From the NCBI RefSeq assembly GCF_024721015.1, contig NZ_JANAIF010000001.1, positions 1 through 64,000 on the forward strand: 64,000 bases of DNA. Reading direction: 5' to 3'. The position numbers and the translations under genes are program-made. Positions 57,217-64,000 of the stretch are shown one piece after another. A model generated the notes under the pieces. The model was not told the origin of the DNA, searched no databases, and was given only the letters and a program-made list of their open reading frames with translations. Position 1 is the stretch's first letter. Each line of letters begins with the position of its first letter. This stretch comes from Xenorhabdus bovienii (GTDB taxonomy: Bacteria > Pseudomonadota > Gammaproteobacteria > Enterobacterales > Enterobacteriaceae).

Positions 57217-57678
57217 TTAAACGGTAAACCACTGTACCCGACGGATACAGTGGTCATTTTGTGTGTCCAGCATTCCCCGGACAGTACAGGCTTTTTGCCC
57301 CTTCCATGCTGCAAAGACACGCCGGCGAAGATCACGGGCGATACCCTTCGCATGCCCAAAAGGGGCAATCATTTCCGGAAAAAAGATATGTTGTCCTGAA
57401 CGCCAGTCTTCCTGCGAAATCTCCCGTTCACCGGAAAGGATCGCATCCCGACTGCTATCAGACAAAAAAGCCCAATTACAAAATGCAACTGGGCGTTGGT
57501 GTTCATCTTCGTAATAGCAAAACTGATTGAGCTGGAATGAAGGAAAGATACGCTGTTGCCACTCAGCAACTAAATAGCGTCGGTGTAAGGGTGAATGCTG
57601 ACAAAGCAACATCACCCCACCTATCATTGCCTGTATTTCAGTGTCACTCAGCGTTGCGGGTTGATGTGTGATCATCAT
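57217..57678 (-). CDS. rtxC: RtxC, toxin-activating lysine acyltransferase
   Basis: HlyC-family acyltransferase of 153 residues expected to fatty-acylate lysines of the toxin. The conserved start region contains SPLHRRYLVAEWQQRI with the candidate catalytic His, followed by QFCYYEDEHQRPVAFCNWAFLSD and GQHIFFPEMIAPFGHAKGI, which match the family pattern including the Asp after PVAF-x-NWA. It lies 27 nt upstream of rtxA and 41 nt after the rtxH-like gene. Start is one of two adjacent ATGs; no strong ribosome binding site, so translation may depend on coupling. Confidence 0.93.
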   Translation of the reverse strand: MMITHQPATLSDTEIQAMIGGVMLLCQHSPLHRRYLVAEWQQRIFPSFQLNQFCYYEDEHQRPVAFCNWAFLSDSSRDAILSGEREISQEDWRSGQHIFFPEMIAPFGHAKGIARDLRRRVFAAWKGQKACTVRGMLDTQNDHCIRRVQWFTV

Positions 57679-57719
57679 AAGCTAGCAACCATCTGATATG
57701 ATTTTACTGATACCTGATA

Positions 57720-58085
57720 TTATTTTGATTTTTCCGCGTCGCGGGCTGGGCGTTTTTTAGGCTCAACGGTCTCTGCAACAGCCGTTTCCGGCTCGGCTGG
57801 CATTTCACCTTCACTCATTTCAGGTACAGGCAAGAACCCTGCTGCGATCAGCTTATTCATTTCGGCTTCCATCCGAGGGTCTTCAAGCATACTTTTCACC
57901 ATGGAAACCATATACATAAAGCCGGATGCAGGCATGTGAATCACTTGCTTTAATTGTAATTCCTGATCGTTTTCAGCCAGTATGCCATTTGCCATTCGGT
58001 TGGGCTCTTGTCCAACAAAATAAAGAGAGAACACGCCTTTATTATAATTAACACTTGAAATGGTTTGAACGAATTTTTCAGACAT
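57720..58085 (-). CDS. RtxH-like conserved protein of MARTX loci
   Basis: Small protein of 121 residues from the ATG at 58085 (MSEKFVQTISSVNYNKGV), preceded by TGGA at about 7 nt; an ATG four codons earlier is an alternative. An N-terminal folded part (about 1-60) is followed by an acidic and proline-rich tail with a basic end (PKKRPARDAEKSK). A conserved hypothetical gene (rtxH) occupies this position upstream of rtxC in Vibrio MARTX loci; assignment here is by place and size, with weak sequence memory. Function unknown. Confidence 0.7.
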   Translation of the reverse strand: MSEKFVQTISSVNYNKGVFSLYFVGQEPNRMANGILAENDQELQLKQVIHMPASGFMYMVSMVKSMLEDPRMEAEMNKLIAAGFLPVPEMSEGEMPAEPETAVAETVEPKKRPARDAEKSK

Positions 58086-58097
58086 ATCATTATCCAT

Positions 58098-58600
58098 TAA
58101 ATAAGTTTAAATTTAATGTTGCAAATATATTAAATTTAAACTTAATGTTACAATTATATTAAATTAAATGATTAAAACCCTATGTCGTTATGGTTTTATT
58201 TATCATTAAATCTCATTGTTGCGATCAACTTGAATAGGAAATACCAGACAAAAATAACATGAACACAACATTTGTTAAAAAATTAAGAATGAGTACACGC
58301 AGATTTTGAACGCTGCCCAAACTCAAAATGGCAAATAAAATAGGCTATTAGAAACCAAATAATTTATCGACTGCGTGAATAAAAATATATCTATTTACTT
58401 TTTAAAATCAACATATAAAAATAAAAATGTCTGTTTAACCACCACATTTTGTCCTAATTACCAACCCTGATATCCTCATTGATAACAGATAATACCTTTT
58501 ATCGTATTTATTAAGATTATCTTATAAAGAAATACCATACTCTTCTTCTGGTTCTTTCCTTAATTTGGGTTTTGGTTTTTATTAAAATAAATTTACCCCT
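58098..58600. promoter_or_regulatory. Divergent control region of the MARTX locus
   Basis: A 503-nt AT-rich spacer between rtxH-rtxC-rtxA (minus) and rtxBDE (plus). No gene is seen. An imperfect direct repeat of AATTTAA-type sequence occurs at about 58,105-58,165. It must carry both promoters, and its composition makes it a likely target for H-NS-type silencing. No specific regulator box can be named. Confidence 0.55.
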
Positions 58601-60706
58601 ATGAATGAAATAGAAAAAACAACAATATCATTAATTAAATTAATAATAATGATATCTAATGGCAAGCCCATCGTTATACCCGATAAAAACATAAATAATA
58701 ATGATGATTATCTTTTTACTTTAAATAAATTAAAGAAAGAACATCATATTTCTATTAAAAATAAACGTTCAATAAATAAGAAATTAAACACGTTATCTTT
58801 ACCCGCTATTCTGTTCGATGGTAATGGGCATCCCTTTATTTTAGCAAAACATGATGAACAGCGAGTGTTGATTCAAAAACCTAATCAGGAAGCGCCTGAG
58901 ATATTGGATAAAGAAAACTTTATCCGTTTATGGAGCGGACGCTGGATAAAAATAAAACAAAAAAGTAACCAATTTAATATCCGCTGGTTTATTCCCGAAT
59001 TTATCCGACAAAGGAAAAATCTGACTGAAATTCTGCTGTTTTCGTTCATTTTGCAGATTTTAGCGTTGATTTCTCCTCTGGTCGTGCAGGTTGTCATGGA
59101 CAAGGTACTCGTTCATCAGGCGTTATCTACCTTAGATGTGTTGATTTTTGGTCTGGTGGTTGCGAGCCTGATTGAAGTGGTTCTGCGTGGGCTACGCGAA
59201 TATCAGTATGCCCATACAGCCAATCGCATTGATATCAAACTGGGGTTAAAGCTGGTTCGGCACCTACTTGGTCTGCCTTTGCTGTTTTTCAAATCCCGCC
59301 AAGTGGGAGCCATTGTGACGCGGGTACGTGAACTCGAAACCGTACGGGAGTTTTTAACCGGTTCCATGTTCACCCTGTGTATTGATGTCCTGTTCATGTT
59401 CGTATTTATTTACGTGATGAGCCTGCTATCCGGCACTCTGACTTTGCTGTTTTTGGCTACCATCCCTTTCTATGGCCTGCTGGCATGGTGGGTCACGCCC
59501 AAAATCGAGAAAGCCGTCGAAAAGCAATTCACTCATGCTGCGATCAATACCTCTTTCCTGACCGAAACCGTCGCCGGTGCCGAGACACTGAAAAGCCTTG
59601 CAGCGGAACCCCGCTTTATCCGGCGCTGGGATAGCCAGACCGAGAATATGGTGAGTACCAGTTATGATGTGCAGCAATGGGATAACCGCTCCAGCCATCT
59701 TGTGATGCTGTTACAAAAAGTCACCAGTGCGGTCATTATCTGGCTTGGTGCCTCCGAAGTACTCTCCCTGCACATGACCATCGGCCAGTTGATCGCATTC
59801 AATATGATGGTAAGCCATACCCAGCAACCCCTAGCCAAGTTAGTGCAACTCTGGGGGCAATTTATCCGTTCACGCATTGCCATTGATAAACTGGGGGATA
59901 TGTTGAACCTGCCGACAGAGCAGCAGTCAGGCAAAGAGCGAGTCTCATTGCAGGGTGCTATTTCATTCTCTGATATCGTATTTCGCTATCAGCCTGATCT
60001 CTCCCCAACCATCAACCGTTTTACGCTGGATATTCGGGCAGGAGAAACGCTTGGCGTAGTAGGAACATCCGGTTCTGGAAAAAGTACCCTCGCGCGCCTG
60101 TTACTTCGGCTTTATACCCCGGAACATGGCACCATCACACTGGATGGCATTCCATTGCAGGAGTTCAATATTGAATCTCTGAGACAGCAAATAGGCATCG
60201 TGTTACAAGAAAATTTTCTGTTTAATAAAACCGTACATGAAAACATTGCCCAATCACGACCCGATGCTCCTTTGTCTGATATTATTGAAGCGGCTAGGCT
60301 GGCGGGTGCACACGATTTTATTCTCAAGCTGCCGATGGGGTACGACACCATCATCGCAGAAGGCGGCCAATCCCTCTCCGGTGGGCAGCGACAGCGTCTA
60401 GCCATTGCCAGAACCCTGCTGTCTGATCCCACCATTCTGATCCTTGATGAAGCCACCAGCGCACTGGATGATGAGTCACAATCGATTATTCAATCCAATA
60501 TGGCAGACATTGCGCAGGGCAGAACGGTCATTACCATCGCCCATCGACTCTCCACGGTACGCCAATGCGACCGAATCATTGTGCTGCACCAAGGTCAAAT
60601 TATTGAACAAGGTAGCCATGAACAACTGCTACAGCAGGGCAAGCAGTATCGAAAACTCTGGCAATTGCAACAGGAACTGAAACAGGAGGTGACTTCCCAT
60701 GTTTAA
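58601..60706 (+). CDS. rtxB: RtxB, type I secretion ABC transporter for MARTX
   Basis: HlyB-like exporter of 701 residues. The N-terminal C39-like domain (about 1-135) has no cysteine at all, so it binds substrate without cleaving it. Six helices follow (about 150-440). The nucleotide-binding domain has Walker A GTSGSGKS (488-495), signature LSGGQ (592-596) and Walker B LILDEATS. Known MARTX systems use two such ATPases, RtxB and RtxE, as a heterodimer. Its stop overlaps rtxD by 8 nt. The first 60 codons are much more AT-rich than the rest. Confidence 0.95.
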   Translation: MNEIEKTTISLIKLIIMISNGKPIVIPDKNINNNDDYLFTLNKLKKEHHISIKNKRSINKKLNTLSLPAILFDGNGHPFILAKHDEQRVLIQKPNQEAPEILDKENFIRLWSGRWIKIKQKSNQFNIRWFIPEFIRQRKNLTEILLFSFILQILALISPLVVQVVMDKVLVHQALSTLDVLIFGLVVASLIEVVLRGLREYQYAHTANRIDIKLGLKLVRHLLGLPLLFFKSRQVGAIVTRVRELETVREFLTGSMFTLCIDVLFMFVFIYVMSLLSGTLTLLFLATIPFYGLLAWWVTPKIEKAVEKQFTHAAINTSFLTETVAGAETLKSLAAEPRFIRRWDSQTENMVSTSYDVQQWDNRSSHLVMLLQKVTSAVIIWLGASEVLSLHMTIGQLIAFNMMVSHTQQPLAKLVQLWGQFIRSRIAIDKLGDMLNLPTEQQSGKERVSLQGAISFSDIVFRYQPDLSPTINRFTLDIRAGETLGVVGTSGSGKSTLARLLLRLYTPEHGTITLDGIPLQEFNIESLRQQIGIVLQENFLFNKTVHENIAQSRPDAPLSDIIEAARLAGAHDFILKLPMGYDTIIAEGGQSLSGGQRQRLAIARTLLSDPTILILDEATSALDDESQSIIQSNMADIAQGRTVITIAHRLSTVRQCDRIIVLHQGQIIEQGSHEQLLQQGKQYRKLWQLQQELKQEVTSHV

Positions 60707-62054
60707 GGCCATCTTACTCAAAAAGATTAAAAACCTGCGTACTCCTTCGCCCCATTATGATTTTTTACCCACACATCTGGCCTTGTCACAACGTCCTCCT
60801 TCCCCGTTCGCCCGTTATACGGCGATCACCTTGAGTATCGGGGTACTGGTGGTACTGCTATGGGCGTATCTGGGAAAATTGGATGTACAGGCAACCGCCA
60901 CCGGGCGTCTGATAGCTTCCGGCCGTTCCCAAATCATTCAGGCTTATGAACAGAGCCGTCTGCTCTCTATTCATATTCAAAATGGGCAGCACATTGAAAA
61001 AAATGCCCCTCTGCTTACGCTGAATACGCTCGGCGTTAATCAGGACGTTACACGCCTGCTTGAACAACGTGAATATCTGATCGAAGAGAAAATCCGCTAT
61101 CAGGCACTGCTCGGGAAACATGATCCCGAATCACTGCCTCTCTTTCAGCAGCAGACTCTCTCCCAACAAGAAAAAATCCAGGCGCATTACGAGCACGAAA
61201 AACATGAATTCGATGCCATTATCACCAATCTTTACGCTGAAATGAACGTCAATCTCTCTTCTCAAAAAGCCAAAAACGGGGATATTCAGGCTCTGACCAA
61301 CCTGCGTGAAAATATCAATCAGCGCTTGCAGGCACGAAAAATATTGAGCCAGAAGCAGGTGATTAGCCGAGTGGAATATCTGGAACAGGAAAAAGAATTG
61401 CTGGAAACAGAACGGGTGATCGCGCAACAAAAAGCAGAACTAGGCATCTTGATGACCCAATACAAGAGCCTGGAAGAGCGGTTAAAGGGGATCAACACGC
61501 AAAAAGAGCGGGAATGGTTTGAGAAAAAAAAGCAGGCAGAGATGCAACTGGGCGTGCTGAAACAAGAGCTTTCAAAAATGCAGGAACGAGAAGCCCTTGA
61601 GATCGTGCGTTCCCCTGTGGCAGGTACGGTTCAGCAATTGAGCGTCCATACCCTCGGCGCGGTTTTACAGCCTGCACAGAATTTGATGGTGATTGTACCG
61701 GATGACCATGTGCAACTCGCGGAAATCCAAATCCTGAATAAAGATGTCGGGTTTGTCCGCCCCGGCCAGCATGTGACGGTTAAAGTGGATGCCTTCCCTT
61801 ATACCCGCTATGGCACCATCGAAGGCGAACTGCTCAGTATTTCACGGGATTCCACGACCGATGAGCGCCTGGGTCTGGTTTTTCCAGCGCAAATCAGCCT
61901 CAGACAGAACAATATCATCGTTGATGGTGAGCCTGTCGAAATCACCGCCGGGATGTCCATCACCGCAGAAATCAAGACCGACCAACGACGGGTGATTGAT
62001 TACCTGCTCAGTCCGATTCAGGAATATCAGTCTGAAGCGTTGAGGGAAAAATAA
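60699..62054 (+). CDS. rtxD: RtxD, membrane fusion protein of MARTX secretion
   Basis: HlyD-family periplasmic adaptor of 451 residues. A single helix near the N-terminus (about 41-60, VLVVLLWAYLGKLDVQA) is followed by a split lipoyl domain, a long coiled-coil hairpin (about 130-300) and a beta-barrel C-terminal end. The conserved EIVRSPVAGTVQQLSVHTLGAV lipoyl half is clear. It would join RtxB/RtxE to TolC, which is encoded elsewhere. It overlaps rtxB and is separated from rtxE by 2 nt. Confidence 0.95.
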   Translation: MFKAILLKKIKNLRTPSPHYDFLPTHLALSQRPPSPFARYTAITLSIGVLVVLLWAYLGKLDVQATATGRLIASGRSQIIQAYEQSRLLSIHIQNGQHIEKNAPLLTLNTLGVNQDVTRLLEQREYLIEEKIRYQALLGKHDPESLPLFQQQTLSQQEKIQAHYEHEKHEFDAIITNLYAEMNVNLSSQKAKNGDIQALTNLRENINQRLQARKILSQKQVISRVEYLEQEKELLETERVIAQQKAELGILMTQYKSLEERLKGINTQKEREWFEKKKQAEMQLGVLKQELSKMQEREALEIVRSPVAGTVQQLSVHTLGAVLQPAQNLMVIVPDDHVQLAEIQILNKDVGFVRPGQHVTVKVDAFPYTRYGTIEGELLSISRDSTTDERLGLVFPAQISLRQNNIIVDGEPVEITAGMSITAEIKTDQRRVIDYLLSPIQEYQSEALREK

Positions 62055-62056
62055 TC

Positions 62057-64000
62057 ATGGTTGACGCATTTTCCTTTACGAGTGATGCAGGCACGGAAGA
62101 TCTCACCAATAATCACGCACTGGATTGTGTCGCCTATCTGGGAACACAATTTCATAAGGTCGCCTCCGTCAGACAATTGCATCATGCGCTGGGTCTGGAT
62201 TCCCTGACGCTGACAGACTGGCAGCTACGCGAGGCTATCGATGCCATCGGCCTGCACAGCAAATTTGATCGTCTGACAGCCGATACCGCAGCCACGTTGC
62301 CTTTACCGGCACTGATTGAATTAGATCAGTGCTGGTGGGTGCTGCTCGAAGTCAGCCCAGACCAGTTTACCGTGCTCAATCCCATCACGGAAAAACAAGA
62401 AATACGCCCATTGCACGGCACACAGACGACACCTGAAGAAGCTAAACACAGTGAGTATAAAATCCTGCTGGTGGCAGATAAATTTCTGACCAAACAGCAA
62501 GTTAAATTCGGTTTGAGCTGGTTTTATCCTTCGATTTTCAGGCAGAAAAATCAGTTGCGGGATATTTTCCTGTTCGCCATTGTGCTGCAACTTTTTGCGC
62601 TGGCATCTCCTTTGCTGTTTGAAAATGTCATCGACAAAGTACTGGTCGGACGCAGCTTATCCAGCCTGCATGTTCTTGGTCTGGCGATGCTGGCGCTAGC
62701 CGTAGCAGAACCCTTGTACGGTTTTCTGCGCAATACCGTGTTCGGACATATGGCAAGCCAGATCAACGCGGAACTCTCCGGCAGGCTTTACCGCCATCTG
62801 GTGGGATTGCCCCTGCCCTATTTCAAGCAACGCCAAACCGGACAAATTATCGCGCGCGTCAGAGAAATGGCACAAATCCGCCAATTCCTGACCGGCTCCA
62901 CCCTGATGTTGCTGCTCGACCTGATCTTCATCATCCTGTTCCTTGGCGTCATGTTCCATTATTCCACTCTGCTGACCTGGATCGTAATCAGTTCACTGGC
63001 ACTCTATTTCCTGCTTTGGATCGCCATCGGGCCTCTCATCCGACGCAAGGTAGAAACCGAATATGAAGCCGATGCCCATGCCACCAGTTTCCTGACGGAA
63101 TCCGTCATGGGCATCGAAACTATCAAGACCACGGCAACGGAAAAACGCTTTCTGTACCAGTGGCAAAAAGTGTTAAGCCAGCAATTGATCCGACGTTTTT
63201 CCGCCCAGAAAAGTGGGCTTGCGGCCGGACAGGGGATCGCTTTGATCCAGAAAGTCGTAGCGGCATTACTGCTATGGTGGGGGGTCAGAAGCGTTCTTAA
63301 CGGCGAATTATCCCCCGGAGAGTTAATTGCCTTCAATATGCTGGCAGGACACGTCACCCAGCCGATCTTACGGCTGGCGCAAGTCTGGCAGGATTTCCAG
63401 CATACTTTGATCGCTTTGCGACGGGTCGGCGATATTCTTGATGAGCCAATGGAGAGTAGCAAACAGGGGCTGGCAGCTTCCCCTGAACTTGCCGGCCAGA
63501 TTGAGTTCAGGAATATTCGCTTCCGCTATCACACAGATACGCCCGAAGTACTGGCAAATCTGTCACTGACCATCAAAGCGGGCGAATTTATCGGCATAAC
63601 GGGGCCATCGGGTTCAGGTAAAAGTACCCTGACCCGGTTGTTACAGCGTCTGTATGTGCCGCAGCATGGTCAGGTTCTGGTCGATGGTATGGATTTGGCG
63701 ATTGCCGATCCCGTATCACTCCGACGTAACATGAGCGTGGTATTGCAGGAAAGCATTCTGTTTTCCGGCAGCATTGCGGACAATATCCGTCTGTGCAAAC
63801 CCAGTGCCAGCGATGAAGAAGTCTACCGAGCGGCGACCTTGGCGGGTGCAACTGACTTCATCAATGAATTTCCGCATAAATTTGCCCATCCTGTCGGGGA
63901 GAAAGGGAGCAACCTTTCCGGCGGGCAACGGCAGCGTATCGCATTGGCAAGAGCCTTGTTGAATGATCCCAAAATCCTGATTCTGGATGAAGCGACTTCC
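62057..64000 (+). CDS. rtxE: RtxE, second ABC transporter of MARTX secretion (3' truncated by window)
   Basis: The open frame begins at ATG 62057 (MVDAFSFTSDAGTEDL) and continues through the last base of the window, 648 codons with no stop. An N-terminal C39-like domain has a Cys near residue 24 but lacks the Gln before it and has Trp where the catalytic His would be, so it is probably inactive. Six helices precede the ATPase with Walker A GPSGSGKS (516-523), LSGGQ (620-624) and the Walker B ILILDEATS at the window edge. Perhaps 60-80 residues are missing. Pairs with RtxB. Confidence 0.95.
   Translation, partial: MVDAFSFTSDAGTEDLTNNHALDCVAYLGTQFHKVASVRQLHHALGLDSLTLTDWQLREAIDAIGLHSKFDRLTADTAATLPLPALIELDQCWWVLLEVSPDQFTVLNPITEKQEIRPLHGTQTTPEEAKHSEYKILLVADKFLTKQQVKFGLSWFYPSIFRQKNQLRDIFLFAIVLQLFALASPLLFENVIDKVLVGRSLSSLHVLGLAMLALAVAEPLYGFLRNTVFGHMASQINAELSGRLYRHLVGLPLPYFKQRQTGQIIARVREMAQIRQFLTGSTLMLLLDLIFIILFLGVMFHYSTLLTWIVISSLALYFLLWIAIGPLIRRKVETEYEADAHATSFLTESVMGIETIKTTATEKRFLYQWQKVLSQQLIRRFSAQKSGLAAGQGIALIQKVVAALLLWWGVRSVLNGELSPGELIAFNMLAGHVTQPILRLAQVWQDFQHTLIALRRVGDILDEPMESSKQGLAASPELAGQIEFRNIRFRYHTDTPEVLANLSLTIKAGEFIGITGPSGSGKSTLTRLLQRLYVPQHGQVLVDGMDLAIADPVSLRRNMSVVLQESILFSGSIADNIRLCKPSASDEEVYRAATLAGATDFINEFPHKFAHPVGEKGSNLSGGQRQRIALARALLNDPKILILDEATS

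Overview
The window is chromosome from a gammaproteobacterium of the order Enterobacterales. The most likely source is an insect-associated Morganellaceae genus such as Xenorhabdus or Photorhabdus. The evidence is an Escherichia coli-like gene order over about 39 kb, moderate to low GC with very AT-rich spacers, and an accessory block with a MARTX toxin and a small protein resembling an insecticidal protein. The genus is an inference; no 16S or other marker gene is present.

Backbone, 1-39,460. Reading inward from the left end on the minus strand: tRNA-Lys(UUU); the envelope-constriction operon ybgC-tolQ-tolR-tolA-tolB-pal-cpoB; the cytochrome bd oxidase operon cydA-cydB-cydX-ybgE, closed by a strong terminator at 5,793-5,828; and the TCA-cycle cluster sdhCDAB-sucABCD, with gltA divergent from sdhC. 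An AraC-type regulator and a divergent Bcr/CflA-like MFS exporter sit between gltA and ybgI, where E. coli K-12 carries other genes. Next come ybgI, ybfA, the potassium uptake and sensing operon kdpFABC-kdpDE with a well conserved KdpE-type promoter motif, a lipoprotein pullulanase, pgm-seqA, and divergent ybfF. Apart from the AraC/MFS pair and the pullulanase, this is housekeeping DNA.

Accessory region, 39,460-64,000. After ybfF the DNA becomes very AT-rich and gene-poor. It holds an unannotated 47-residue secreted-peptide ORF, an 88-residue protein that resembles the corn-rootworm-active protein IPD072Aa, a short PAAR protein, a frameshifted gene remnant, and a class I methyltransferase followed by an internally deleted tandem copy. 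It ends in a complete MARTX locus: rtxH-like, rtxC and a 4,716-residue rtxA on the minus strand, and the type I secretion genes rtxB, rtxD and rtxE divergent on the plus strand. rtxE runs off the window end.

The MARTX toxin can be read as N-terminal glycine-rich A and B repeats, a carbohydrate-binding-like module, a coiled coil, then effectors in the order DUF1-like, RID (H2619/C2859), ABH (S3100/H3210), MCF-like C58-type peptidase (C3375/H3487/D3506), the autoprocessing cysteine protease (H3702/C3747), C-terminal repeats and an RTX calcium-binding block. RtxC should acylate it, RtxB/RtxE/RtxD plus a TolC encoded elsewhere should export it, and the protease should release the effectors inside host cells. 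With the IPD072-like gene and the PAAR protein, this makes the right third of the window a compact anti-eukaryote/competition locus joined to conserved backbone at ybfF.
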